DNA of 64,000 nucleotides from Immersiella caudata (GCA_030512335.1 JAULSU010000004.1:3410001-3474000); one strand, 5' to 3'; shown: positions 10,456 to 21,900, counted from the first letter of the stretch. The notes: generated by a model from the letters alone, not told the origin. Translations and numbers: made by a program.

Positions 10456-12150
10456 ATGCACCGTTTGAACCCAAATTCAACGTCGTCGACATTTCATTGC
10501 TCTTCACCCAGTCCACTTAGCAGCCGCCTCAGAGCTCATTTGTCACGACGTGATGCCGCGACGCAGCATAAAGGAGGGCCTTCGCCCAGGAGAACCCCAG
10601 GCAAATGGCCCCTCCTGAGCCTTGCACCCAGCTTAGCAAGGACTGGACCAGCACTTGACGAGAACGAATACGAGCTCGCAGAGGACTACAACTGCCCAAT
10701 TACTCCTTTGCCGACACAGAGGGTCCTCTTCAGGACACAGAGGAGCAGTGCGAAGCCTATCCCACGGCCCAACGGTGCGCGAGTCCCCGAGGATAGCTCA
10801 GGCGACGAGCTCGGTTTCACACCTTCTGCCGACATCAGTCGGGCTCCGTTAACAATTCCTGCCCGAAAAGCTCTCAAGAGGCACATGGGTGGGAGCGCAG
10901 CCCCTCCGAGTGCAGGGTCTCCTATGACCGGGAGCCCTACCAAACGTCGCCGAAGGACACCAGCCCGACTTCTGCTTCCCCCCCAGACGCCAAATAGTGT
11001 TCGGAATTTCGCCGCAAACACCGAAGTATCGACCCCTGCTTCCATGGTTTTCTCTCCAGAGGAGGTGGATATCGCTCCACGGTCTCTCTCTCCGTCGCTA
11101 GTCATACGTCGGTACCGGTCCATAAACCCTCGACTTCCACATGTTGCCGATGACAGCAAGATTGATCACGCTGAGGGTGGCGAGGCCAACGTGACCAGCC
11201 AAGTCATCGAGGACCTAGAAAGCCCCGAGCCATGCATCGTCGAGCCCCTAAGCGAAAAGCAGCGGGGCAAGCTTGCGGAGATCATATCCCTCTCCACTGC
11301 CCCTTGCGGCGGGACAGAGTCTGAGGATCGTTTTTTCGACTCCCCATCTCGTTCTATGACCCCTTGGCCTGCACGATTTTCGGACAACCCTGAAAGTGTT
11401 GACGACGACGACGACGATGATGGTTGGGGTGACGAGGATAATGGGGCCAGTTACGGTAGCGGGAATATCGACGTACCCGACGTAGGCATTATCGCGCTCC
11501 TGAGCGACAAACAACTGGGCAAACTTCCCGGAATAACCCCTCGCTCCCCCATCCCACCTCATGAGCCGGAAGCCGAAGACTCCCTTCTCGTCCCCCCTTC
11601 GTCGCCACCGACACCGCCAGCTACACCTCCGGTCCCTATTCGCACTGGCCCGGAACAACCAGAGGACCACCATGACCCTTTCTTACCATTCTTGCCCTTC
11701 TCACCCTCTCCCCCCGAATCCACCACCCCCATCGACGAGGACAATGACACCCCCCAGACTCCGCCCCGCGAGCCACCGCCCAGGTCACAATTCTCAACCC
11801 CCCGGAGGCTTGAACCAACACCAGTCCCCCTCGCCAACATTTGGAACCTTCCTTCTTTGCCTCACTACGGCCCAGCCTGCCTCCTCTGCAAGAAGGCGTC
11901 CATCCTCAAACGTGTCAGCCCAATTAACCACCAGAATCGATTTCGACCGTACTACAAGTGTGTGGGGTGTGCACCCCCCGGGTTTGTCACGTTTGCGGAT
12001 AAAGAAGGGATTGATCCCGGGAATCCAACGTGCGAGTGCGGAAAACCGAGCCGGAAGCAGATCACGACCAAGTCGGAGAAGCTGGGACCGAAGGTGCCAT
12101 TCTTGTGTTGTGCGGAGGGGGTTTGTGGTTTTTGGCAGCGGGTGGACTAG
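10456..12150 (+). CDS. GRF-type zinc-finger protein with a long disordered N-terminus
   Basis: A single uninterrupted frame of 564 residues. Residues 1 to about 450 are Pro/Ser/Thr/Arg-rich and probably disordered, with basic patches (SPTKRRRRTPAR) that look like nuclear localisation signals and an Asp run near residue 320. A motif is repeated: LSEKQRGKL near residue 266 and LSDKQLGKL near residue 349, each followed by an acidic, Pro-rich stretch. The C-terminus holds the finger: YGPACLLCKK, NRFRPYYKCVGC and GFVTFADKEG (about 470-515), then a second Cys cluster (CECGKPSRK, FLCCAEGVCGFW) up to the end. GRF fingers bind single-stranded nucleic acid in repair proteins such as NEIL3, APE2 and TOP3A. 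A nuclear nucleic-acid role is inferred. The divergent neighbour at 8543-9324 is a clear relative. Confidence 0.7.
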   Translation: MHRLNPNSTSSTFHCSSPSPLSSRLRAHLSRRDAATQHKGGPSPRRTPGKWPLLSLAPSLARTGPALDENEYELAEDYNCPITPLPTQRVLFRTQRSSAKPIPRPNGARVPEDSSGDELGFTPSADISRAPLTIPARKALKRHMGGSAAPPSAGSPMTGSPTKRRRRTPARLLLPPQTPNSVRNFAANTEVSTPASMVFSPEEVDIAPRSLSPSLVIRRYRSINPRLPHVADDSKIDHAEGGEANVTSQVIEDLESPEPCIVEPLSEKQRGKLAEIISLSTAPCGGTESEDRFFDSPSRSMTPWPARFSDNPESVDDDDDDDGWGDEDNGASYGSGNIDVPDVGIIALLSDKQLGKLPGITPRSPIPPHEPEAEDSLLVPPSSPPTPPATPPVPIRTGPEQPEDHHDPFLPFLPFSPSPPESTTPIDEDNDTPQTPPREPPPRSQFSTPRRLEPTPVPLANIWNLPSLPHYGPACLLCKKASILKRVSPINHQNRFRPYYKCVGCAPPGFVTFADKEGIDPGNPTCECGKPSRKQITTKSEKLGPKVPFLCCAEGVCGFWQRVD

Positions 12151-12542
12151 GGGGATGATCTCATGTTATTGAGCTGTTGTTGAATGTGGCGGGAGGGTCA
12201 GTTTGAGCTGTCAATATGTTGGTTGGCGGTTGAATGAAGGTCGCTACAGGTCAGGATCATGTGAGAGACTAAAGTTGAAAGAATACCACGGCACAAGTCA
12301 TTGTTAGAATTTTGTTCCCGTGCATTTCTCGTCAATCCGCGTATTGAATTCCTTGGAAGATCTTTGCTTGATAGGGACCCTGTAAGTCGGGGCCGCATTG
12401 CCCCGATCGACCAGTTGATCGGCTCTCGGCAGGCCCCTGCCTGCCTCAACGGTCCCGTACAAAACCCCTGGAACAGCCCGGGTGCACTCCTCGCGTTCCA
12501 TCTCAACGAACACGGCGCCCCTCCAGCGCCACAGGCGCCAAA
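12151..12542. other. Intergenic
   Basis: About 390 bp between the GRF gene and the membrane-protein candidate. It holds a strong-looking splice donor (GTAAGT at 12381-12386) but no convincing exon. A plus-strand frame open to 12546 lacks an ATG start. Confidence 0.45.
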
Positions 12543-12940
12543 ATGACCACCAGTCTAGCCACACTTCTGGCGACAACTAGCGCAACGTGTAGGATTCATT
12601 TCAGACACAGGGGCAGATGCAAGGAAGTGCTAACAGCAAGTAGTAGCAGAACCGTCAGCAAGCCCCGCATTTGTCGACAACGGCATCGAGAACCACTACT
12701 CCCCGTCCACGTCCCACCCTTGATGACGATGGCCCGGTGGGCCTGCCCCCGCCAATGATCGCGGCAATAGTGATAGTCTCTGTCGCAGTCGTGCTCTGCG
12801 TGATTACAGTGTTGACGTGGAGATGCGGCTGGGGACAATACAAGAGGATTGACCAGGGTGAACCATACGCAGCGCGCCAGGGGGAGCGGCATAAGCTCAA
12901 CTCGCTTAGAAGCCGGTCCACTGGGTCCGAGGGGCCCTGA
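12543..12940 (+). CDS. Putative small single-pass membrane protein, 5' structure unresolved
   Basis: The firm part is a frame ending at 12940 with one clear transmembrane helix (MIAAIVIVSVAVVLCVITVL), then a basic cytoplasmic-type tail (WRCGWGQYKR) rich in Arg and Ser. Upstream, an ATG at 12543 gives MTTSLATLLATTSAT. A 58-nt intron (GTAGGA donor at 12589, CTAAC branch, TAG acceptor before 12647) joins it to SEPSASPAFVDNG, but that frame stops at 12721, one frame away from the membrane helix. Alternatively a CAG acceptor before 12650 opens the helix frame directly, but then no in-phase ATG exon is found. The shortest safe reading is 61 residues from the ATG at 12755. A 1-nt indel near 12715 would reconcile the two halves. 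Confidence 0.4.
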
Positions 12941-13467
12941 CGGGTGAAAGATTGGGGAGAGATTGGGACGCGTATGATCTTTGCGTGGACACCCGAAGTC
13001 TGCTGGTCTTGGTTGCCCTCAGCGCCGCTGCCGGCATCCTGGCCTCCATGTCTTCGGATTTGCGTACTCCTCGATTCACCGCCGCCGCGCCGTCGACACG
13101 GCTGCCAAGACCTAGGCATGCGCTTCGAAGGTGATGGCATCGCCGCCAGGGGGGTGGAGGATTGGGGCGCCAAGGTTGCTCAGATGGTGCTGCAATGGGA
13201 CGAGACTGTTGTGGTTGCGGTCTTTGCTTGACGGCGACTCTCTGTGTTCGTCGTGGGTCGAAATTGACTTCGATGACTGGAACTAGATGTAGTTATTTGG
13301 AACTTTGGGATCTCTTCATGCAGGAATATCTAATGGTTGGGTCGAGGAAGAGTCTGTCTGAGTTTGGCAAATAATACAAGCATTGTATACAAGGAGTTTC
13401 CAAATTGCCATATCAAATCGCTCCGTCTGTTCTATCCAAAACCTTGCCTTACACTTATCGGAGCTGC
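12941..13467. other. Intergenic, convergent
   Basis: Between the membrane-protein candidate (plus) and the dioxygenase-like gene (minus). Short frames only; no gene recognised. Confidence 0.5.
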
Positions 13468-14607
13468 TTATTGCAGGAAAGTAGCCGGCACCTCGGGTCC
13501 TATGCAGCGTCAGAATTGTGGTCGACATAGCAACCTCCCGAGACAGGTACTTACCCCAAACGTGGAGGTTATCAGGGGCCGCCTTGGTGTGGTGAGTTGG
13601 CTCGTTCATGTCGAGCAAGTCGCCGTCGACGTAGTGCTCGAGGATAAAACCGGAGGGGTCGAACCTGTGACACCTTGTCAGGGCTGGAAAATCCACAACG
13701 TGACGCTGGAACCTACCAGTAGTCGAAAATCTGGCTGCCCATGACGTGGCGTCCCACGCCCCAGCAGTTGGTGTAACCGTGTTGTCGGAGCCAGTCGTGG
13801 CCGAGGACCTGTGTGTCAAAGTCGTGTGTCTCAAACGATGAGTGATGAACGTGCATCTTGGGCCCCTCAAAGAAGAAGAAACAGTGGTGGTCCACAAACT
13901 CGTCTCCCCGGTTCAGACGGAAGAAGACGGTCTTGTTGACGCCCTCGTCGTTATGGACAAGCTCGCTAGGGTGGAAGTTGAAGTAGGTTGTGTAGAAATC
14001 GTAGCACTTGGCGAAATCTGTAACACACATGCCAAAGTGGCCGAGCTTGTGAACGGGTGCTGGTCGCTTCTTGAAGCGCTGGAACTGGTTGGCACCGCGG
14101 TTCTTCTCGGTAGGCTGCACCAACGTCAGAAATTGCCCCATTCACACCGGCATGAATCCAACTTACGTAGTTAATCTTCAGGGTGGGGAAGTTGGGGTCC
14201 CTTCGCTCGATGGGTGTCTGGCCGTGGACGAGGTGGAAGGGGAAGCCATCGACGGGATCGTAAAAGGTCACGGCCTTGCCGCCGCCAGGAGTCTTGAGAT
14301 CGTACACATCGGTGGCCTTGGCCTCCTTTGGCAACGACTTGGATGCGTGCACCAGGTCCTCCTCCGAGTCAACCGCAAACGCAGCGCCGCCAAACTCTGT
14401 TTTGTCGGCCTCCTCTAACACGATGACGAACGGCTCGGTTCCATATCCGCGGTAGTACGTCGTCTTACCGATGACTTCAGACTCCGAAAAGCCAAAGTCC
14501 TCTGCGAACTGCTTTGCCTTGGCGATATCCTGGTGCTTGTAGTAGACGTGAGAGATCCGGTTTAGCTGGATCTTCTTCAGCGGGTTTGTCGGGAGTCCGG
14601 ATGCCAT
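13468..14607 (-). CDS. Two-domain extradiol dioxygenase-like (VOC superfamily) protein
   Basis: Four exons: 14607-14167, 14114-13717, 13664-13555 and 13499-13468, total 326 residues, all with GT-AG introns. The N-terminal VOC domain (residues 1 to about 145, RISHVYYKHQDIAKAKQFAE) lacks obvious metal ligands, as in type I extradiol dioxygenases. The C-terminal domain keeps a 2-His-1-Glu set: His173 in KLGHFG, His237 or His238 in HVHHSSFE, and Glu289 in GFILEHY. These match the Fe(II) ligands of catechol 2,3-dioxygenase/biphenyl-diol dioxygenase enzymes that open aromatic rings beside the diol. The natural substrate cannot be read from sequence. There is no signal peptide, so it is probably cytosolic. 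Some fungal members are only called glyoxalase/bleomycin-resistance-like. The last exon is just 32 nt but completes PEVPATFLQ in frame. Confidence 0.85.
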
Positions 14608-15621
14608 GGCGGTGGTGGGGGATGCGGGGGGTGGGGTCGCGTCTCGGTGGAGGCTGTTGGAGTTAATCGTGGAGTGACTGGATGGGTGTCAGGAGAACCA
14701 GGAAGGAAGGGAGTCGCGAAAGCCAGCAAGAAGATAAATAAGATCAAAAAATGACGGGTCGTCGAAAAGATATTGCTAGGCATCTGAGACCGAGTGGTTC
14801 GACAAAAGACGGCCTGGAGATTTATCTGGCGTCCGGGGTAATATCTGGAGGAAGTATGCGGAGGGGCGTTGGTGTGACGGCTTGGAGAACAGGGGGGGTT
14901 AGCTAGCGCTTTCGGGGGCCGACGGTGGGGTAACGGCTCGATTCCAGCAGCTCTCGCTGATGACGGCAAATCATGGAATTGCACCCGAACTGCGACGGCA
15001 GTTCACACGGCTGGGTGTTGCACTCATCAATCCACCCAATAGCGGGCTCCGGGTAATGTTTAGTTGCTCTCCAGCCCACATGTCTATTTGCTTGTTTGCG
15101 TCGACAATCGCTGGCTCTGCGGAAAATTGTTCGTCGTTCGCGCCGCTGCATGGAGGCGTTCCAATCAACGCTGGCGGCCATGTTTCGGACTCCGGGGAGA
15201 CGAAAACAGCAGCGACAGCTGAAAGAGTGCTCGTAAGCGGTGAGTAGTGAGCGGTGAGCGGATTATCATCGCCCAAGTCGCATGCGCTGTAAACTGATCG
15301 ATCGGGGTCATCCCCTCGTATAATACTCTGACCGTATTTGTCGGGGAGTTCAGCTTTGCGAAATCCGCTCCATATCTCCAGGAGCAACCCTAACCCTTTT
15401 CTAGAGCTGCCCCGCGATCCCCACATTTCCCCGCGATCGCTGACCTCGAGGGTATCGGCGGCCGATGTCACACCCTCCTCACTGACACCAGCACAAACCT
15501 ACCCGACACGCTCACCTTTCACAGCAGCGCCAGTAACCCCAGACTGTCACACACGGGATCCCGGCCTGCATTTTCTCCTCTCCGACAGCCGAAGAATTGC
15601 AGTCTAGAAAAGGACATAAAC
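14608..15621. other. Divergent intergenic region
   Basis: Promoter region shared by the dioxygenase-like gene (minus) and the phosphatase gene (plus). A CCAAT-like site lies near 15034. A minus-strand frame at 14577-14984 is Pro-rich low complexity and overlaps the dioxygenase start, so it is not called. Confidence 0.5.
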
Positions 15622-16344
15622 ATGCCAAGAAAACTCTCCAAACGCACCACCTCCATCCCCCAAAACGACTTCTCCCCCTCCACAACCTCCCAAGACACAA
15701 CGTCCTCCACGCTGCCCACGTGGCTGACCGACTCCCTGCCCCTCCCGCGCCTCATCGTCCTCGATCTCGATTACACCCTCTGGCCCTTTTATTCTGACAT
15801 CCACATCTCCACTCCGGTCCGTCCCGTCGCGGGTCCCAACCCTGCGGCTGTGACGGATCGCAACGGGGAGTCTTTCTCGCTGTATCGAGATGCGCCTCAC
15901 ATTTTGCACCTGATCTCGTCACTTCCGGGGGGTCAGATACGGTTGGCGGTGGCTAGTAAGTCGCCGGTGGGGGAGCTGTGCAGGGAGGTTCTCAAGACGT
16001 TGAGGTTGCCTCCGGGAATGCCGGTGGGGACGGCGGGAAGTACGATGTTGGCGGGCAGTGAGGACGGAGGTGGTAAGAAAGGGTCATCAGAGAAAGGGAA
16101 AAAGGTCATTGAGGTTTTTGATGGGGGCTTGGAGATCTACGAGGGGACAAAGCTGAGGCATTTCGAGGTGATTAGTCGGAGGACGGGGATACCGTATGAG
16201 CAGATGTTGTTTTTTGACGATGAGCGGCCGAATAGAGAGGTTGAGAAGCTGGGGGTTACGATGAGGTTGGTGGATGATGGGCTGAGTTGGGAGGAACTGG
16301 AGAAGGGGATTCATCAGTGGAGGCGGAATAGGGGGGCGCAGTAG
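15622..16344 (+). CDS. Magnesium-dependent phosphatase-1 (MDP-1) family HAD phosphatase
   Basis: A single-exon gene of 240 residues starting in a good context (AAACATGCC). HAD motif I is LIVLDLDYTLWP, with nucleophile Asp48 and acid/base Asp50. Motif II is in LAVASKSP and motif IV is FFDDE. The overall order and short cap match MDP-1, a cytosolic Mg-dependent phosphatase able to act on phosphotyrosine and on sugar phosphates such as fructosamine phosphates, where it may serve protein-repair metabolism. A Gly/Ser/Lys-rich insert (GGGKKGSSEKGKK) between motifs II and III is longer than in animal enzymes. The N-terminal 40 residues are Ser/Thr-rich and probably disordered. Confidence 0.88.
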   Translation: MPRKLSKRTTSIPQNDFSPSTTSQDTTSSTLPTWLTDSLPLPRLIVLDLDYTLWPFYSDIHISTPVRPVAGPNPAAVTDRNGESFSLYRDAPHILHLISSLPGGQIRLAVASKSPVGELCREVLKTLRLPPGMPVGTAGSTMLAGSEDGGGKKGSSEKGKKVIEVFDGGLEIYEGTKLRHFEVISRRTGIPYEQMLFFDDERPNREVEKLGVTMRLVDDGLSWEELEKGIHQWRRNRGAQ

Positions 16345-16800
16345 ACAATGGATTTATCAAGAAACATTCGTACACAAAGAGATACCCGTATAAACGAACG
16401 ACTTACTCGGGGTAGTTTCCTCGGCCGGGCTAAACTATGACATTGTGGGCGAACTTATCGGGTAAGCGTTTCCGCGCGGTGCTCGGGGGGTGTACCCGAA
16501 CCGGATGAGCGGGATGGCTGTCAAAGAAGGAACATCTTCATCGAAACAAACTCTACCTTAATTTACAAAACAGCCTGGGAGCTGGCTAGATAGAACACTG
16601 CGCCCCTTCGCCCAACAAGTCACCCTCTGGTCAACTCGCAACGTTTGTATCCGACCAGAACCTCCTCTCTAGAGCAGTAGATGAATAATCGACAATGCGA
16701 TGTGGTATATGCACAAGCACTCGCCATAATGCGGAAACATCCGTCAAGAAAAGCAACAGCTCGGCCCAAGATGGCCGCAATCCTTCCCGCGTACCTGTGT
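16345..16800. other. Intergenic, convergent
   Basis: 3' flanks of the phosphatase gene (plus) and the Sec14-like gene (minus). No gene seen. Confidence 0.5.
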
Positions 16801-18266
16801 TTATGCGACAACCGTAGCGCTCGTCGTCTTGCTCTCCGTCTCAAGAACCTTCTCGGAGATATCGTTGGCTGCTCCCTTGCCCTCAGAAATAGAAAGGTTC
16901 TGGACCTCCGCCGTTGGCACGGTATCCGCAGGCTCCTCCTCCTTCGAAACACCGTTCGGAGACACTGGGGCATCTTCCGTAGCCCCTGCTACCGGGGCCA
17001 CCTCCTCCTTTTTCTCCTCTGCGGCTGCTGCAGGGGTAGACACCGGCATGCAGAAGATCTTTGGGATTGTACAAATCCGCACATTTCTCTTCGCCCCCTT
17101 CTCACTCCCAACCGCGACACACTCCAGATCCTTCCCGTCGTTTACCGGGTGCCAAACCAATGGGCCCGTGGGGAGGTTCTTGTACCCAGCCTCGAACGTC
17201 GCGCGCTCAGCAATGGTAGGATCCAGTGTTGGCGCATCCCCCCACTTGAAGTCCAGCTCGCCGCCGTACTGCTTGGGGATGTTCTGAGGATCGATGAAAG
17301 ACTCTAGTGTGGGCTTGACCTCGGATGCCGAGAGGATGAAGATCTTGGAGACGGTAATGGGGTCGAACCAGCGCTTGATCCAGCCCCAGACGGTGCTGAA
17401 GAAGTAGGGGGCGCCGATGATGAAGATGCGGTCGAGAGTTTCAGGGTAATGTGCCGTGGCTAGGGTTGATGCGGCTTGCATGTGCGACTTGAGGTTCCAG
17501 AACTGGCGCAGCGAGACACCAGTGACGTCGACAATGTTGGTGCTGAGGGTGATGGGGACATGGGCATGGTCGCGGTCGGGCAGCTCGGTGCACATGGGCT
17601 GCGCAAAGCGCGTCAGGTTCTCGTAGAGGGCGAACAGGCTGAGGAGCTTGGACGGTGTCGAACCGTCGGTCTTTGCATCCTTGAATGTTTTCTCGGCGTG
17701 CTTCTCATACGCTGACACCGTCTTGGAGTCGAGATGGCGGATCTCAAAGAGGTAGAGTGGAATGCCTCTCCTGTCCCTCCTCCCCGTCCATTGCGGATAC
17801 AGCTGCCGCGCCTGCTCGTAGGCTTCGAGGTCGATCGTGTCGTAGAGGTTGTCTAGATCATTTGCCTTGCGCCATTCTTCCGTGTCGCTGAACTGCTTGT
17901 ACGCGTCGGGAATGACCCATCTTCGCGCGCGGAGGAAACGCCTAGAGGGCGCGTCATCGCAATGTCAGCATTCGTCCGAACAAGCCACTATTCCAACGGT
18001 TTGTGGACCTGCATGTGCGCATGGAAAACAACTTACAATAGGGTTTGGTCGTCGTGCGAAGGTGGAGGCCCGGCCTGGTAGAGACCCTTCTCCTGGAGAT
18101 ACTCCTTGAAGCCACGCAGCGATTCCTCCTCGGCGTCGCTCAAGTGGCCGAGGTGACCATGCGGGTAGCCGATCTCGTGGCCGGCCACGCTGATACTGGG
18201 CGCGCCGCTGGCTGCCGATTTGACTTTCTGCACCGGCTCAAGCGCCGCCGCCGACGTACCGGACAT
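16801..18266 (-). CDS. Sec14-like CRAL-TRIO phospholipid transfer protein
   Basis: Two exons: 18266-18037 and 17941-16801, total 456 residues. The intron has a GTAAGT donor and a CTCTAG acceptor. The N-terminal CRAL-TRIO-N part includes DDQTLLRFLRARRW across the splice junction, which confirms the join. The CRAL-TRIO lipid-binding domain follows (YPQWTGRRDRRGIPLYLFEI, VDVTGVSLRQFWNLK, HYPETLDRIFIIGAPYFF, PKQYGGELDFKWGD). The last 100 residues are Ala/Glu/Lys-rich and probably disordered. Sec14 proteins exchange phosphatidylinositol and phosphatidylcholine between membranes and support phosphoinositide signalling and Golgi traffic. It is longer than yeast Sec14 because of its tail and is best called Sec14-like. 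The 3' neighbour on the other strand is convergent. Confidence 0.9.
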
Positions 18267-18980
18267 TGTGTGGTGACGACTGGCCGATTGTACTCCGTAC
18301 CTCCGTAACTGCGGGGGAGCGAGCGGAGAGTGGACGGCCTGGGTTCGAGTGGCTCAAACTATGCAATGGCTCCCGCTGCGCGCTGCTCGTAAAATACGTG
18401 TCTACACGCGGTCCAAAACACGTCTTGCTGTCGTCGAACGTGTGCTTTTCCTCGGGGGTTTGACGATGCCGATCCCTCCGAGACGGCGAAATCCCGTCTG
18501 CATCGAAACCAACGCCCTCCACTTTCCAGGTTTGGCCGCCCAGGATGCCCCCCGCTGCTCGCGGCCCGTGTGTGCGGTTCCCGGAGGATCCGCCAAAGCG
18601 CCCGAGTCAGAGCGGCTGACGTGAGCAAATTTGGCCAAGCCAATCTGTAATGTTGGGGGATAGTGGGGGGCAGCTAGTCTCTTCCATCCCCTGAACAAAA
18701 CACTAGCACACCTGAATAGTTTCCTGGTTGATGATGATAATGTGGAGTGGGGCCGTTACATGTTTGAACAGAAACAGATATTCTTTGCATTGCATTCATT
18801 AGACACCAATAGCAGGACAACTTCTCTGACTCAGTCAAGCCCTCAGTTATCTGTCGGGAACCATTTTTCTCTCCAGATTGATCCCTTGTCCTCTCGCGCC
18901 GCCGCTGGACGCCGACCGTCTATTGAGCCACAGGCACCCAGACCTGCGAGCTTCTAGACATAAACAGAGCATGCGATAGT
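18267..18980. other. Intergenic
   Basis: Promoter region of the Sec14-like gene and 3' flank of the COPI gene. No gene seen. Confidence 0.5.
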
Positions 18981-21900
18981 CTACTCGTCATCCTCCTCTT
19001 CCTCCTCTGCCGCCTCCGCGCCCTCACTGCTCCCTTCTTTGGAATCGCCACCATCAACAGGGACTCCTTCCTTCTCTAGCCTCAGCCACTCGTCCCATTC
19101 TGGGAACAGCTCATCGTCTTCCCCCGGCACGCCGAGCGACTTTGCGACACGTCCCTTCTTTGACTTTTCCAGACTCGCCTTCCACTCGCCAACGAGGCCT
19201 GCGGTGAGTGAGGGCTGGTATGTCTGGCTGAATAAAACGGCCTCGGCCAACCGCCCTGTGTTCTTGAGAATCTCAATGCACCCTGGCACATCGCCAAGCA
19301 GCCATTTGCTGCTGAACGCGATGTTGTGTGCCCCAGATGCCTCGGCCTGGTCGGCCAGCTGAGCCAGACCCTTGCGGTTCGAAGTGGAGCTGTAGATGAG
19401 TAGGAGCGAGCCGAAATCCTTGGACCTCTCGAAGGATACGGACGCTAGTGGGACATCCCAGGCAGCGAGGCCGGCATCGCCGAGCGTCTTCCACTTGTGG
19501 TCGGCCTTGGAGCTCTCAGCTAGTTCCCGAGCCGTGTCCAGATGGTTGAGAGCCAGGGCTAGGTCGAATCTGTGCTCTGGATCTGTTGCAACCTCCAGAG
19601 CCAAGTCCTTGTGATCCTGTCCCTCAAGGAATCGAGCGATCTTGTTAAGCTGGTCTTGAGGGATGGTGTGAAGCACCTCAGCGGCCGTTTCCATATCTCC
19701 GCGAAGAACGAGCGTCTGGTATTCCAGAACTGGAAGGGAGAGGGCGAATGACGTGACGCCGAGGTCCTTGTCCGTAAGGTACACACGGCTGTCGCGCTGA
19801 AGGTAACCAAGAATGTACATCGGCTTATCGAAGTGTGCTATGGTGTAAGTCTGGTCACCGACAAGGTAGTTGAGACGATTTGTGCCGTTGGTATAGATGA
19901 GCACGTCGCCAAGCCATTCCGCAGATCGGATACTGCCATTTACGTTAGCGGTGCCAGGCGATACTAACACTTGAGAGCTCTTACCTCTCGTTGATGTCGG
20001 TGATAACCTCGAAAGCGGCCTCTACGCCGTCATCCTCCACCTGACCAGCCTGGGCAGCCTCGTTGTAGTTCTCCCGGGAGAACCTCAACACGTAGTAGGT
20101 GTCTTCGCACGCAATGGCTACGAGCTCGCCGCTCTCGCTCCAGTACACCTGCTTTGGCTCAACTTCGATGCGTCGAACAAGGCCACCGGTAGCCCAGTCG
20201 TAAAATGAGATGCCTCCTTGGCCCTTGACACCGAGGAGGACGCCCCCAGTCAGACCATCGGCGGCAAATGGAACATCAAGCGCGCCCTTCTTCTCCTGGA
20301 AGTTCTTGAAGACCTTGATGCTAGTGGCGGATTCTCGGATCGCAAAGTCGTTCGAGTTGTCCTTCGAGGCCCAGACAAAATCCAGCGCAGAGCCGAACGC
20401 CTTGTTTCTCCATGCCAGGGCGGTGTAGATAATGTACTCGCCGTCTCCGCAGATTGCGGCGAAACGGCCGTTGGGGGAGTGGATGAGCGTTTGCGGGTAG
20501 ACCTCAGCAGTGCCTAGCTCTTTCGTGGGAAGGGAGATCGGCTCATTATCCTTTACTGACTCATCTGTAATCGTCAGTCGCAGCCCTGGCCACATACCTG
20601 ATGTGGAACTTACCGGCACCCTTGATTACTGAGGAGACGATCTCGTTGTGCCTGGCCCAAATCAACTTTCCTGCGTTATCCATCGACACGGCAGGCTCTT
20701 CCCGACCAAGCTTGATAACGACTGAGCCATCGTCGAAACCAACGGCTACGCCTTGCTTGCCCTTTTGGTAAGCCACGCACCACGCCCGCTCCAAGCCGTA
20801 GTTGAGAGATTGCTCGAATCGGTATGTGTTGGCGTTCCATATCCTAATCGTACCCTGAAACAAATGTAAGCCATTGGCCGATCGCAGCGTGGGCACTCCA
20901 TACTCACGTCCTCGGAGCCCGAAATGATGATGGGGAGTTCGGGGTGGTAGCAGGCAAACGAGACGTTGTTTGTGTGCCCTTCGAGCGTCGCAATCAAACT
21001 CTTGGTTGTGTAGTCCCAGATTTTGACGGTGCGGTCGTCGGACGTGGTGAGCAGGTAGGGCTTGTCGCTGTGGGGGTAGTAGTCGACATGGTTGACGCCC
21101 TTTGTCTCGTGGGCCTCCAGCTGAAAGTTTGGTGTTGAAGAGCCCAAGCTCCAGATCTTGACTGCAAGGGAGTTAGAGACGGCTTTGGACACCTGGATGA
21201 TGTCACATACCTGTCCTGTCCAAGCACGCTGACGCGAAGGTGTTCGTGTCCTTAGGGTTGATCGCAAGGGACATCACGTAGTCTGCACAGCGTATCAGTA
21301 ACGTGTCGCCCCTGAACAGCCACGGTCCTCGTACGGGAATTGCCCTCGAATACCCTGACATTCTTCCACCCCTTCTCCCAGTCCCATAGCTTGATCGTCA
21401 TGTCATCGCTGGCAGTAAGAACGAAGGGCTGTGTTGGATGTACGACAATCGCTCGGATGTAATCAGGGTGCGCTTCGAATGCGGCAATCCTCTCGCTCGT
21501 GTTGTAGTTGTATACTCGAATTTGGCTGCAGTCCCCCAGTCAGCAGCTCCTCCGAACAACGTGGAGGAATTGCCCCAACATACAAATCATCTGATCCGCA
21601 CACGATCCAGTTCTTTCTCGCAACAAAACGGCCGGCGCGGACGGGAACATCGGTGAGCTCGAAGGTCTTCACGATTTGTTGGGTTTCGTATGACCAGATG
21701 TAGGCATGGCCGCTATACAACGTCGCTATTCGTGAAAGTCAGGAGGCCGTCCGATCTGCGCTTCGCAGGGGTTCCGGCACACGTACTGAGGATCCATGGC
21801 TCGGTAGGATGGAAATCAATGCCTTTCACTCGCTATAGGGATCTGTGTGAGCTCGAGATATCTGGGGCGGGGCGTCCCAAGGGGTTGCTTTCGAAGGGGA

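Noticed and set aside
14577..14984. Minus-strand frame with a hydrophobic stretch (HFLILFIFLLAFATPF)
   Set aside because: Overlaps the dioxygenase start in another frame and is Pro/His-rich low complexity after the hydrophobic part; probably leader sequence.
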